A stretch of 64,000 nt of DNA from Stichopus chloronotus (taxonomy: Eukaryota; Echinodermata; Holothuroidea; Aspidochirotida; Stichopodidae), in NCBI GenBank assembly GCA_021234535.1, contig SFZH01000008.1, positions 4,030,001 to 4,094,000 of the forward strand, read 5' to 3'. Numbering within the stretch: the stretch's first letter is position 1; every line of letters starts with the position of its first letter. Shown here piece after piece: positions 13,301 through 23,783 of the stretch. Under the pieces are notes generated by a model. It saw only the letters and a program-made list of their open reading frames with translations, ran no database searches and had not been told where the DNA came from. A program made the position numbers and the translations under genes.

Positions 13301-16300
13301 ATCACCAAAGGGGTAAACTGTTGGTCTCCAATGTCATATGGAGTATGAGAAAGTCTCTTGTATAGAATGATGAGCTTGAAGACCAATAGGCAGGAACTTT
13401 CTCCAATAAACATACAAACTGCCTGCACAAGAAAATGATATATTACATTGGTGATAACAATCACTTAACAGCGAGGTTGTCTTTAAATGTGAAAGTTCAG
13501 AAGCAAACATCTATAGATGCTGCTTCTTCTGAAGGAATAACATTATTAGGAAGAGGATTTTAAATTCACTTCTAATCTGCATGACAATATTAGAATACTG
13601 AGTGCAACACAGATGTGAAACAATGACTTTTGCATTGCAACCAATACTGTCAATATTACCAGTTATGATCATGACTTTGTCTTAGAACAAAGTAATTGAT
13701 TACTTGAGGAAGTAATTACAATCACAATTCTCTTGATTAAGTTAACTGTTTGCTTGTACCCTATGTGATTGGGAGTGGAGGAGAGAGGCTGTCGATTTAT
13801 TTAAAACACCTCATATAAAATAACCTTTAGAAAAAGTTAATGCACAGAGATGGTCACCACAGTGATTGACGTTTGGTTTGTGCAAATTCCCTGGCACTCA
13901 GAAGACTGACGACTAGGACTACATGTGACTTAACGATGAGAAGATGATGAAAGCTGGTGAATGTATCAATTTCAAATACAGCAAACACAAGCAAGATAAA
14001 CTAATTTGTTTCTCTAAATAAGGATGTATTTTTTTTTTAAACAATTTAAAATATTACAGGAGTTGCAAAATCCTTCATTTCTCTCACACCTTACGTCATT
14101 TACTCAAAATCTCCAGGAGCCATCTTAACAGTGCATGTGTGTCAATGCAGTGAGAAGAAAACAAACAAAAAGCATAGACATCTGTTATTCAGACACAAAA
14201 TGTTGTCAAAGTAAGGTACCCTTTGCAGTTGTTATAGTTTCATTACACTGCATCAATTTTGGAAGAATCAACTGTTTATCAGTCACAAAATGGTGTTGAA
14301 GTAACAAAGTTGCCATTCAGAAAGTGCAGGCAATCGTCTTGCATTGTTTGAGAGCCTCAATATTTGCTACCCAAAGTTTCCCTTTACTGCCAACAGCACT
14401 TCATATACAGTAGCTGGCAAGTCAATCAGCATTCTGTGGAAGTGCACTGTATCTACAGTAGCCTAGTGTGTTCAAGTCCACATGGAGAATGAAACTTTAA
14501 GCAGGATCTGCTGCTATTCCTGCATAAAAGAACACTCAAGGACTGACTACACTTCTAACAATTGTAAAAAGCTCTAAAAACTATTGTTCCATTGGACATT
14601 TGTCCAAATGTAGTATTATATCCAAAAGAAATGTGTTTTCATAGGAATGAGAACTAGAGCATGGATATATAAGATAAAAGCAGCTTTATCGACCATGAAA
14701 AGAATTGGCATTCCCTTCATAGTAAGCAGACATAAAATATAATTCTAAAGTACATACAAGTAGAAAATACATGAAGTATAATATTACAAAAGAGTAAAAT
14801 TGATGCATAAAACACTTATAAACTTCACTTATTTCCTGCAAAATTCATCGGCAAGAAAGAGCACTAGTACCTCTCAGTGTGGCATCTCATAACAATGGGT
14901 CTGTTTGTTGGGAGTACTTGACTGCATCTTATGTTGTATAACACATATGAAGAGCATACTTATTCAAGTTGTAGCTCCTTAATAGGTATCAGGAATTGGA
15001 GTATTTTATCGTGCACCAAACAGCAAAGCACTGTCTTTTCATACAATGGACTGTATCAAGTCTGTTTACCTCATTGTGGCTTCAACGATAAGCTACTTCT
15101 CGAAACAACTGAATTTTCATTAGTAGTATACTTCCCCATTGCTTTGTTTAAATGAGTGCACAATTACGTTGAATGAAAACTGTCAACCACCACATCATCA
15201 TAAGTTACAATTTTTGTCATTGAGTTATAAAAATATGAAGTCATACTGTCTGAATCCAAATTGTCTGAATTTTACAATTAAAAGAAATATTAAACTTTTA
15301 GACATTACATTTTAATGTTTTTACTGTATGAATCCACAATCAATCACTTGAAAGGGGAATTCCAGTCAAGGAACATGTCTCCTAACTTATTTAGGCATTT
15401 TCAAACCATTTTCATTCATATTCTTGACGTTTTGAAATGAACTTCTCATTTAAAGGGGAATTCCAGTCAAGAAACATGTCTTCTGACTTATTTAAGCCAT
15501 TTCAAACCATTTTCATTCATATTCTTGGCGTTTTGAAATGAACTTCTCACGGGCAACATGAGATGTTAAAACTTCCCGCTCAACTGAGTTTCTATCACTA
15601 TGCACGTATATGAAGGGCACGGCCATTATGACTGTGATCTGAGGCTTGTGACGTAGTCGACGAACAACGATGATCGACATGATTAACCTACATAATTAGT
15701 AATTAGACACACTGTGTATTCAATGTGGCTATCACAAGATAGAATTAGTGATCAATAAAATCGAGATAAACACATAAGAAGAGGAATTTCTCATCAAAAG
15801 GCCACATAACGCAGCTAAGGATGGTGCGAACAATACCTTAAAGATAAGGAAAACGTAATCTTTAGTAAACATGAAGTAAATCTTTTCAGAGATGTGGGAA
15901 TAAGTCATCTAATCACTAATTATGTAGGACAATCAGGTTGGTCGTCGTGAATCAGAGTTGGTCGTCGACTACGTCACAACCCACAGAGATCACAGTCAAT
16001 TACATTGTAATGGCCGCGCCCTTCATATAAATGCATAGTGAGAGAAACTCAGTTGAGTGGGAAGTTTGAACATATCACGTTGCCCGTGAGAAGTTCATTT
16101 CAAAACGCCAAGAATATGAATGAAAATGGTTTGAAATGGCTTAAATAAGTCAGAAGACATGTTTCTTGACTGGAATTCCCCTTTAAGTGCTAATATAAAC
16201 ATTAGTAGAAGAGTAGTGCACAACATGCCAAAGAAAGTGCACATTGTTCAATGCTCAACCATTCATTCACTAAACTTCAAATGAAGCCTGTGATCTGTTT

Positions 16301-19300
16301 CATGCACATGGTTAAAGTCTGTAAAAATGAATGGTGAGCAACTTTACATCCATGTGAGTGATACAATAGACTAAAATAATATTACAAAATGATTAAAATA
16401 ATCAATTTTATGCTCTCTGATTTTTCTGAGACTTTCCTTCATTACATAGTCTCACAGGCTATGTCTCTGGAATTGTCCTTTGGGTTTTGCACTATTTGTC
16501 ACACTGATTCATATGCTTGTCAGAAAAAAAGATCCTTTAAGGACGCAGTCTGTTTACACCGGATTAGTACACTATCTCAAGTACAGTTCTATGGTTACCT
16601 GGTCAACTTCTAGGACAGAAAAAATCTAGAGCCTATAAGTCAGAAGGTCTAAATGGGTTTTGTCATTAAGCTTCATTGCATTTATACCTGTCTTGCTGGA
16701 ATGGACCACTTCTTTTTTTTTTTACCTAGGCGTACATATGGTACTTGAATCACTTGAAAATTTGTCAGTGAAAGTCAAATTCTGTGGGATATGTCACACC
16801 CACTACAAAAACATTGTTTAGGACACATTTTTGCACACATGAATGTTCACACCCATTTCCACTGACCTGTTTGATTTTAAGTAATGGTGATTGAATGCTA
16901 TGCTTTCTTTGAAGAATTTGAATTTTGTAAGGCCAACAAAAATGTCAGGACGATTTTCATCTTCAATTACGTGCAAGATGAGTGCATAATTCTTTTCAGA
17001 TTTTATGACAGGTGATCTTTTCCCTTACTTTCTCTTTCACAGAAACAGAAACAAAGGTAGTTGACCAGGCGATTGAAGTACAAGTCATATACATGTGACT
17101 TTTAATTTGAATGGTTTGTGGTTTTCTCATTATGACAAAAGATCATTAACATCATTAATATTCATGAGTGGGTCAAGAGCTACTGTGATTGATATTGTGC
17201 AAACAACTTGGCCTAGTCATAACAGGTCATAAAAATGAAGCATATGGTGATTGTAGAGAATTTCTAAGGGGTTTAGGACTTTCAAAATCACCATAACATC
17301 ATAACCATTCAATCCCTAGCCACAACAAGAGCCCAAGGTCACTCTGGTTCCTTGCACAGATGGAAAGCATATAATGTTAATTATGAAGTAAAAGGCAGCA
17401 TATTGCATTATTTTGTACAATAGTCTATATGGTCCATTTCTGACCATGAACTCTCACTTTTGTAACATAAAATCTGTGGAGAGAGAAACAAATTTCATGC
17501 TTCTATAAAATAGCCCATTTCAGACATTGGATGCCAAACATGACAAACATGCACCCACATGGAACCACTTCCATAGCACTAACGTGACCAACCATCAACA
17601 GTGTTACATACAATCTGTGAGAGAAGAAGTATTTTGCATGATTTCACAACAGCCTAGGGGCACTATAGTTCCGTGTACTTGGAATATACATACTGTAAAA
17701 TGATATGCCTGAGTTCATAAATATCAAAGAAGCCATTTCAATTAATGCAATGAATTGAAGATGTTGATTTCTGCAATATACAGCAATATCCCATTCATTT
17801 TACAAAACACAAACAGCTGTGCATTTCTCATTTCAAGAAAGGGCTCTGAAAACTGCAATATGGCTTATCCCATCTATGCCCCTTGAAAGTCCAACAAACT
17901 GATAGCATGCCCTGGAGGGAACTACTTGGGGTCTAGTTTAAACTGGTAAGAACACCAACTGACTTATTTTCTTTCATTTTTACCTGCCCACCTCACTAAT
18001 TGAAAAGACACTTACATGAATGCACACATTAGCACTCAGGCACAAGGAGGTAAACTGATCCATCCAAAACTTGTCTGGTGTGACCACCTACAGTAGTGCA
18101 AACAACACTGCTTCTTTTTCATTTGATCAAGAAACTGCTAACTCAAGCAGTACTTCCATGATGCACTGGAGGGGGACTGATGGTACATATGAGCATCCAT
18201 AGCATAGCAAGGTTTTCAGACTTTTGCCCCCAGTTCTCCCAGATGACCTTTGACCTCCACCAAAAACAATAGGGCACACCTTCTCAATATAGCACCTACA
18301 TACTAAGTTTGACTTTTATCTAACTTTCCCCTATTGAGTTAGAGTGTACCGAAGCAAAACAAACTTTTGCCCCCAGTTCCCCCAGATGACCTTTGACCTC
18401 CACCAAAAATGATAGGGCACACCTTCTCAATATGGCAAACCTACATACCAAGTTTGACTTTCATCTGACTTTCCCCTACTGAGTTAGAGCGTACCTAATC
18501 AAGTGTCACAGATGCACACACACACATACACACGCCAACCTGACTGCATAGGTCCCTTTGCTGATGCAAGGAACCAAAAAATTGGATGTGGTGTAAGAAT
18601 GTTTCCTTTCAAATACTTTATCACTTGATTGTTTTTGAAAATTTTTTTCAATGTGACCTTTGATGTTTGATATCTCTAAGCTAACTGGCTAGTTGGTTGA
18701 CTATCGTGGTTTCCTGGACTATGCTACAGATTATTGGCAACAATCCTTAGGGCAATTTACCCAACATCTCTTTTTTTCATTTAATACCTCTATCTTGCTG
18801 ATCATGACTACATCGAATTTGCCATGCAAATTAGGTCTGTAATTGGTCAAACATAACTGTCATTAAGTACATATCTCAAGCATACCTTACCTGAAAAAAG
18901 GGATGATTAAATGGTCTAGGATCTGGATATTCATCATTATAACCTGGATAACCTTTAGCACTTGACATATCAGCCCATCTAAAAAGAAGTTAAAAATACA
19001 CACAATATCATATGTATCATTGACAAACTTCAAATTATTCCACCATATCAAGTGTGAGAAAGTCATTCTGCTAGACTTTGAAAAACTCTAACCATTGCCC
19101 AACAGCTGAGGAATGTTCTGAAAAACTGTTAATAGCCTGGTTTGTAATTTTTACAGTTTGGATTATCTATGTGTATGACATTGGAAAGAGAACTCCCATA
19201 TATCTCTTTCTGACTGTGGGGTATCCATCACTTTTCAAGTGTGAAGTTAAAACAATGGTTCCTCCTTGGCTATCAAATTTACCATGTTCCAACTCTGACA

Positions 19301-20682
19301 TTTAATAGAAGCACTGAACGACAATGTTATTGTTGTCGTATTTTGCCCTTTTTGCGTTCCATAATCAGTGACTACTGATCGTTGATTTGTTCAAACAAAA
19401 ATGGACAAATGCTGATTGTAAAGGAATGCAACAAGCAAGAAATCATTTGCAAATGCATTAAAATGTTCACAGCCTAAGTGGATTTGGTGCCAGTCTAAAA
19501 ATAAATGGGTCATTCACCAGTTTACTGGCACTATTTCACAAAATTATCAAAATGGTCCAAATTAAAAAATTAACGTGAAAAGTGCATCAAAACAATAGAA
19601 CTCTCTCAATGAGCTACAGTAAACCCTAAGTTAAAACTTATTATGTAAATAAAATTTGCGACTAGCTGGCCTTGGAATTAGGTGATGTTGTTTTCCTGGC
19701 GGTCAAAAGTCATTTCAGGACTAAACAAGGCAAAAAAAAAGTCTGAAAAAATTGTAAACACAGTATTTTAAGGGTTAAAGCTGCTTGAACTTCAAACTTG
19801 GAATGTAGAATAGCCAGATAGCCTACTACTCAACATGGTGATCCTTTTTAATTACAATGGCAGTCAAATGACAACAGAGGTCAAAGTTTGAATCACTGTT
19901 TCAACAATAATTGAACATGTAAAGTGGAATGATCTTTAAGCATGGTTGGTAAAATCACACCAAGTTTGATATTGATTAGTATATACTCATTAGTGAAAAC
20001 ATAATTTGAATTCCATATCTATTGACAGAAAACATAATTTGAATTCCATATCTATTGACAGATTGATTCACCAAATGCTAATATACATTTACACTAATGT
20101 GAAGGTTTCAAAATATTTACACATCAAATAAAACACATCTCTGAGAATACAGTATACTATGATCCATGAATCTTTTAGGACACACTGATATCAAAGGACT
20201 GAATATCTTATTGATGGGCACACTATTTAGATATGTAATACTCATGAAGTGCTTGGCGTAGATTACACACAAATCCTCATATTTAAATACTATCAGTAAT
20301 GACTGTGTCATAACACCTGACTCTCAGCTTCCCTTTGTAAAAATCCTATAAGCTATCTGACGAACGGTATGGAAGATCAATTGTGCTTAAATTTGACATT
20401 TTTCTGACCTTTTAGTTAAGGTATGAGAGACATGTCACATCAACTTGTAACATCAGCTGCCCGAAAATGGCAGTGACCTCCACCAAATACAAGAGAGTTT
20501 ATGACTCTGGTATTGCCCACTATTAAGGTACACACACATGTACTCTACTGAACACTGAAGGATTTATTTCAGTGTTTCTCAATATTAGGCCATTGAACTT
20601 ACTTTGTGCTCAAAGTATTGATAGATCCAGTCACTAACATGACAGCAGCTAAGATAAACTGGTAAAGTGTCCATGATGCCAT
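838..20682 (-). CDS. SLC35F6: Solute carrier family 35 member F6, complete coding region in six exons
   Basis: Joined coding exons on the minus strand are 20682-20603, 18978-18891, 13422-13251, 9073-8855, 3888-3778 and 1316-838. They total 1149 nt, giving 382 residues plus TAA, and phases are consistent at every GT-AG junction. The vertebrate protein is about 371 residues. The N-terminus (MASWTLYQFILAAVML) forms the first membrane segment and runs into the family motif VTGSINTLS. The segments FQMLRGAV (about 122-129), GDLLIIMAQII (187-197), FFNFAGISVTKEMSATTR (284-301) and LDSLRTMVIW (304-313) are diagnostic of SLC35F6 within the EamA/DMT superfamily. The hydrophobic profile suggests about nine to ten helices. 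The C-terminal tail is hydrophilic and carries ESSPLL at 361-366, an acidic dileucine sorting signal. In human the protein (ANT2-binding protein, C2orf18) is reported in lysosomal and mitochondrial membranes and its transported substrate is not settled. I am very sure of the identity; the substrate cannot be inferred. Confidence 0.95.
1497..2624 (+). mobile_element. Non-autonomous repeat element, copy A
   Basis: About 1.13 kb in SLC35F6 intron 5, nearly collinear with 17326-18575. It begins AGAGCCCAAGGGCACTCTGG followed by TTCCTTGCACAGA. It ends in a CA-rich tract (about 2551-2576) followed by a hairpin, TTCCTTTGCTGATGCAAGGAA. The block GGTTCCTTGCA near the start recurs inverted at the end. 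One unit of the TGACCTTTGACCT tandem family (2395-2550) sits just before the CA tract. There is no coding capacity. The class is uncertain; it is a dispersed element with structured ends. Confidence 0.75.
2551..2577. repeat. CA/CACAA microsatellite
   Basis: A short (CA)n tract with interruptions in the 3' part of element copy A, shared in position with the other copies. Confidence 0.8.
2850..3540. repeat. Degenerate units of the TGACCT-type repeat
   Basis: Diverged units with the signature 'tgacctcaaatgacc ... atctactca ... acccacacac ... caagcacctt'. They end in a CA-rich stretch (3452-3476) and a degenerate hairpin (about 3494-3522). Same superfamily as 49540-50625, at lower similarity. 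Confidence 0.6.
3778..3888 (-). CDS. SLC35F6: SLC35F6 coding exon 5
   Basis: This 111-nt exon encodes Gly187 (split) to residue 223: GDLLIIMAQIITASQMVIEE, then KFLSKYNVQPLQAVGWEG. Acceptor atttgtag, donor GAAG|GTAAGA. It is the most conserved central part of the family and is symmetric (phase 1 to phase 1). Confidence 0.96.
4960..6130. repeat. Degenerate tandem array of about 145-bp units
   Basis: At least six diverged units in SLC35F6 intron 4. Each has 'gacctcacatgacctttgacctccatcaaaaacaatagg' type cores followed by 'ctatgtaccaa..ttgagaactgtca' and 'cccttctt gagatat'. Perfect TGACCTTTGACCT occurs at 5723 and 6014. Units are older than those at 49.5-50.5 kb. The open frame on the minus strand at 4969-5364 is inside this repeat and is not a gene. 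Confidence 0.75.
6131..8854. other. SLC35F6 intron 4, remainder, no gene recognised
   Basis: Unique-looking intron sequence with several short chance open frames (6636-6920, 7241-7597). None has recognisable motifs or plausible splice structure. A GC-richer patch at 8440-8620 stands out by base composition but could not be assigned. Confidence 0.4.
8855..9073 (-). CDS. SLC35F6: SLC35F6 coding exon 4
   Basis: This 219-nt exon encodes Gly114 (split) to residue 186 plus one base of Gly187. It contains STFQMLRGAVVIFTGLLSV, the first strongly conserved DMT helix pair, then the basic loop LKRRLQKYQW and the helix WGIFLVFLGLIVVGMSDV. Acceptor ttcttgcag, donor CAG|GTAAGG. It enters and leaves in phase 1, so it is a symmetric exon. 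Confidence 0.96.
9074..12020. other. SLC35F6 intron 3, no gene recognised
   Basis: AT-rich intron with scattered fragments of TGACCT-type repeat (for example near 9960-10150). No coding or RNA feature could be supported. Confidence 0.4.
12024..12929. mobile_element. Inverted-repeat element (MITE-like), about 906 bp
   Basis: The left end CCCATTTGAGTGACAGTGAT, continuing GGATCTTGA, is matched in inverse orientation by the right end, which ends ...CAGTGCTCACTCAAATGGG at 12929. The ends share about 30 imperfect bases. TTTGAGTGAG recurs inside at about 12103, and GTGGATCTTGATC near 12835. No target-site duplication is obvious and there is no transposase. Confidence 0.6.
13251..13422 (-). CDS. SLC35F6: SLC35F6 coding exon 3
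   Basis: This 172-nt exon encodes residues 57-113 plus one base of Gly114: AVCMFIGESSCLLVF, then a variable loop, then the helix LPPAMCDMMATSLMYMG. Acceptor cttgtgcag, donor GG|GTAAGT. The segment matches the family pattern AVGMF.GE.SCL ... LPPA.CDM..TSLMY. Confidence 0.95.
15351..15449 (+). mobile_element. Truncated solo terminal repeat of the 15454 MITE
   Basis: About 97 bp nearly identical to 15452-15550 (starts AAAGGGGAATTCCAGTCAAG and ends GAAATGAACTTCTCA). It abuts the full element directly, so the first terminal segment is present twice in tandem. Confidence 0.85.
15454..16182. mobile_element. TTAA-flanked MITE with long terminal inverted repeats
   Basis: A 729-bp element in SLC35F6 intron 2. 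Its ends are AGGGGAATTCCAGTCAAG and the exact inverse, and TTAA flanks both sides (15450-15453 and 16183-16186). The inverted repeats extend about 250-270 bp inward, past CACGGGCAAC, GCACGGCCATTA and GACGTAGTCGACGA, to about 15710 and 15908, leaving only about 200 bp unpaired. There is no open frame. A TTAA target duplication is typical of piggyBac-mobilised elements, but the CCC-type piggyBac terminus is absent, so the mobilising family is open. Confidence 0.88.
17326..18575 (+). mobile_element. Non-autonomous repeat element, copy B
   Basis: About 1.25 kb, collinear with copy A at 1497-2624 and highly similar. It starts AGAGCCCAAGGTCACTCTGG and ends in the hairpin CCCTTTGCTGATGCAAGG followed by AACC. 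It has two tandem copies (18218-18361 and 18362-18500) of the 140-bp unit present once in copy A, each with perfect TGACCTTTGACCT (18244 and 18387). Located in SLC35F6 intron 2. Confidence 0.78.
18891..18978 (-). CDS. SLC35F6: SLC35F6 coding exon 2
   Basis: This 88-nt exon encodes the end of Lys27 and residues 28-56, starting WADMSSAKG and ending in NHPFFQ. The acceptor is ctttttag and the donor is CAG|GTAAGG. It corresponds to the hydrophilic loop after the first helix (KWAD... in the family) and ends in phase 0. The loop is Tyr/Pro/Asp-rich here and differs from vertebrates. The exon is too short and too split to appear as an open frame by itself; it was found from the splice sites and the family motif. 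Confidence 0.93.
19996..20061. repeat. Perfect 33-bp tandem duplication
   Basis: Two identical adjacent copies of a 33-bp unit starting AAAACATAATTTGAATTCCA and ending TTGACAG, in SLC35F6 intron 1. There are no differences between copies, so the duplication is recent. Confidence 0.95.
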
Positions 20683-20699
20683 TGTGGAAAACAAAATCA
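20603..20699 (-). CDS. SLC35F6: SLC35F6 exon with the start codon (coding 20682-20603)
   Basis: The ATG is at 20682-20680 and encodes residues 1-26 plus two bases of Lys27. The donor GTAAGT follows at 20602. Seventeen nt of 5' UTR precede the ATG back to a good acceptor (ctctttcag) at 20701-20700, so at least one non-coding exon lies further upstream. The start was chosen because the protein then begins as the vertebrate orthologue does, Met-Ala-(Ser)-Trp-Thr. Confidence 0.93.
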
Positions 20700-21212
20700 C
20701 TGAAAGAGAAGGACAACATGTTGCATATCAGAATCATCACAATACTACAAACTATTGTAATTTAATCAATACTGAACCTGGTAAAGATTCTTGGATATCA
20801 TACACAGTGGTTACTTGTATAATAGGCTGTAACTGATTTCCATTAATTTACGTTCCATGATTATTATTATTATTGTTATAACTACAGCAGAAAAGATGAA
20901 GTAATCACATTTAACATAACACTACACATAGTACTGTCTCATTCTCAAGCTCAAAGCTGGGATTCAGCCTCCACCCTGGATTTGCATTTAAGTGGTCTTA
21001 GACAAATTTGTTCTTCTACTGTGACTGTACAGGCTCATACCCCACATTGGAGACTAAGTGTACATGGAGAAATTTTACAACCAGAATGCACAAATGCATT
21101 GTACTGTATGGGATATAACTACTGTACATACTGAATATGACATCTGTCAAAGTTTCCCTTCTTGAGACACTGTATGATGTTTACAAGAACTTCATAATGT
21201 GACCCTGTTAAG

Positions 21213-22135
21213 TCAACTACAATAAGGTAACTCACTAAGACCAGGAATCATACGAGTGAAACACCTCTGAACTTTCTCAATAAGAAGTATGTCACCAGGG
21301 ATTCTAAGATGGACTACAGTACTCAAGAATTGGACACACCAAGGACAAGGGTAGCAAAATCTCCTTGTTTCTAAATGACCTTTCAACAATTCCAAGCACT
21401 CTGTTGGCCTTACTTACAATATCAGCAACATGTCTACCAGTTAAAGAGACTTATGAATCACCACTTAAAAAAAATTTTCATCATCAATAGTCTGCAAAAT
21501 GACATTATTCATCTCATAGTTAACTTTCGGATTATTTCTACCCACATGCAAGACTTAAGACTTACTGACATTAAAAAGCATATGCCAGTCCCTGGACGTG
21601 AAGATCATTCTGAAGAACAGAGGCATTCTTTTCATAGGGGCTACCATTAAAACTTTTGGTATCATCAGCATAGCATACTTGATAATATTGCTACAAATGT
21701 TTTCATCAATGTCATTAAAAAAAGTTTAATGAAACTGGACCCAAAACAGAAACCTGTGGTACTCCACTGCAAACAGCTGTCCAGTCAGATGTCACCCCAC
21801 CAAGGAGTACACTCTGTTTTCTGTTGTGCAGCCAAGCTTCAATCACTAACTTATAAGACCTCCTACACCCCTACACCATGAGCTTTAAGCTTGAAAACAA
21901 GTTAATAGTGAGGAACTTTGTCAGGGGCTTTCTGAAAATCCAAACAAACAACATCAACAAGACATCCCTGATCTACAGTACATAATGATGAGTAACTTTG
22001 TCCAAAAAGATAAGTAGATTAGACAAGCACAACCACCCACTTGTAAAGCCATGCTGTATTAATTAATTTGAACCTTGAAAGATGATCCACGATATGACCT
22101 CTGATAATAGACTCCATCACTTTAGTAACATCACT
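21213..22135 (-). mobile_element. LINE reverse transcriptase relic (CR1-like non-LTR)
   Basis: Read on the minus strand in shifting frames, this gives conserved RT blocks in order: DVVCLDFQKAPDKVPH (around 21960-21910), a degenerate region equivalent to the QGSVLGP block, NIIKYADDTKS (catalytic YADD codons at 21672-21661) and the late block LLIEKVQRCFTRMIPGLSEL (about 21290-21220). Stops and frameshifts break it throughout, including a 5-bp TATGC duplication just before YADD. It lies upstream of SLC35F6 in the same orientation. Dead copy; CR1/L2-like assignment is from the RT blocks only. Confidence 0.85.
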
Positions 22136-22139
22136 TTAG

Positions 22140-22648
22140 CAGACCAAGGCGTTGAGAATAGCTAATTTGAGCATCGGGATGGCCCATGAAATTCAGCATG
22201 ATTTCAACATGCTGGCCTCACCCGAGTGAGCATTTTGATCTCTGGTATCACTTTAGAAGGATCAGAATTTGGTGTCTCAGGCAGGTTTCTGACAATAATA
22301 TTTCTTCTTCTAGATTCACGGTCTATAGCTTCATTAACTTCCTCAAAAACTATACTTTGCAGATTTGACTCAAGATCAACCACCCTAGCCTTAAGTTTCT
22401 AACAAATTTTTCAAGGTCCTTATGGAGTGCTTGCAGCTTCTGAACTGCTTTCAGAGTAGGTACTGCAGGGCCATTACAATTGCCGTGAGTACAGAACAAA
22501 ACATTGATTTGCCACTGGCTTTTTGGCCAATGCCAATTGGATTTGTGTTGTTACAGACATGTCCAATACGGGAGTTGATAACGGACATCAATAGGTCGCC
22601 CCATGGTTTGAAATTACACCATTTGTGGGTACTAATGCCGATAATCAC
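22140..22648 (-). mobile_element. LINE ORF1-like relic
   Basis: On the minus strand this decodes to a coiled-coil-like stretch (KARVVDLESNLQSIVFEEVN) running into ESRRRNIIVRNLPETPNSDP, the hallmark start of the RRM-type ORF1 protein of some LINEs. An upstream piece (22648-22451) reads HKWCNFKPWGDLLMSVINSR. Stops interrupt the frame. With the RT relic directly downstream and no endonuclease between them, the source LINE copy is internally deleted or two fragments are juxtaposed. Confidence 0.65.
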
Positions 22649-23161
22649 CTAGTAGTAACTATGATCACCTAAACCGTTGAAACTCGCTGGCATTCGTTTT
22701 AGATTTTTCTTTATTTGAAAGAATATAACCTCATAAGTCTTTTCAAGTTTTAAATTGTACCTTCACTAACATTACGCCGAACCCACATATAGGCCACAAC
22801 ATTAGGCCCTAAGTTAATCCTGTAATCGTTGAATTCGATAGGCTAGTTGTTGCTAACATTAGTTTAGCCCAAGTTAGCCAAAAACCCGGGTCACAATAGC
22901 GCGATTCAACACGCAATTCAACTTTCAACTAAATTAGTGCAAATTGAGTTGATCATAAAAGTTGTTCAGAATAAAATAACATCTTAATTTCTCTTAATCC
23001 TGGCGTTCTTGAAAGAGAAGAATCGATTTTGTAATTGGCGCCACTTTAGAATCAGTACAACATGAACGAGCTCGCTAACTTCGATTGGATTGTTCTATTC
23101 GGTCCACTGCCATCCTTGAATAGCAAATGATGAATGGAATGCCTGACTAGCATTGGTAAAC

Positions 23162-23233
23162 AGGGTTAGGGGAGCGGGTTATGGGATCGGGTTAGGTGTC
23201 ATGATTCAGGGTTAGGGGATAGGGTTAGGGGAT
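23162..23233 (+). repeat. GGGTTAGGGG-type short repeat
   Basis: Three copies of AGGGTTAGGGG plus variants (CGGGTTATGGG, CGGGTTAGGT) in 70 bp inside the inverted-repeat element. It resembles telomeric TTAGGG only superficially because spacing is irregular. Confidence 0.6.
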
Positions 23234-23337
23234 AGATAGTTATTTAAGCTATAGTATATGACTATATACTGTTATATGACAACATTGGTTATGCTTTTGT
23301 GTATTGTATGCATTTTTGAACACTCAACCAACACAAC

Positions 23338-23423
23338 CGCTCTCGTAGTGTAGTGGGTTATGCATAAGACTTATGATGCGTCAGTTATCGTGAAATCCTA
23401 GGTTCGAATCCTCCTCTAACCGA
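23338..23423 (+). ncRNA. tRNA-like pol III promoter unit (possible SINE head)
   Basis: Contains an A-box-like TAGTGTAGTGG (about 23346-23356) and a perfect B box GGTTCGAATCC (23401-23411). The anticodon arm does not fold as a proper 5-bp stem with a 7-nt loop and the acceptor stem is poor. I read it as a tRNA-derived SINE head or decayed tRNA, not a working tRNA. Confidence 0.5.
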
Positions 23424-23783
23424 CTTCTCTCTCAGGAATAATCTATCTCTTCTTCCTCAGGTGTCACTACATGTTGTTCATTGCACAGAAAATCGGTAAC
23501 TTCTAAAGTCTAAGAAGACAAAAAAAACTACAAAAAAAGGGAAAAAAGACATAGATGCTATGCCAACTCTTTTAGTTCTCTGATACCTTGTCCGATTGGC
23601 ACGGATTCTAAATTAGTTCCTCGTAATTCAGATTTTGCGTTCATTAATGTAAACGGCAATGCAAGTTTGCCAAATTAAGTTGAAAATTGAATCGCGTGTT
23701 GAATCGCTCTAGTAGTAGTACTTTAGTAGTGTGACCCTGGCTTAAGGCCTAATTAGGGTTTGTTAGTTACCATTGAAACTCAC

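Larger units (their letters stand above)
22886..23739. mobile_element. Inverted-repeat DNA element with internal tRNA-like sequence
   Basis: The ends CMGGGTCACA (left CCGGGTCACA, right CAGGGTCACA in inverse) are followed by inverted GCGATTCAACACGC and a TTCAACTT block, giving about 50 bp of imperfect terminal inverted repeat. The left arm reads ATAGCGCGATTCAACACGCA. The right arm carries an extra TAGTAG-rich insertion. No transposase; no convincing target duplication. Inside are GGGTTAGGGG repeats and a tRNA-like pol III promoter. Confidence 0.65.

Noticed and set aside
23162..23233. Telomere-like TTAGGG repeats
   Set aside because: Irregular GGGTTAGGGG spacing, only three good copies, and located inside a transposon; not an interstitial telomere.
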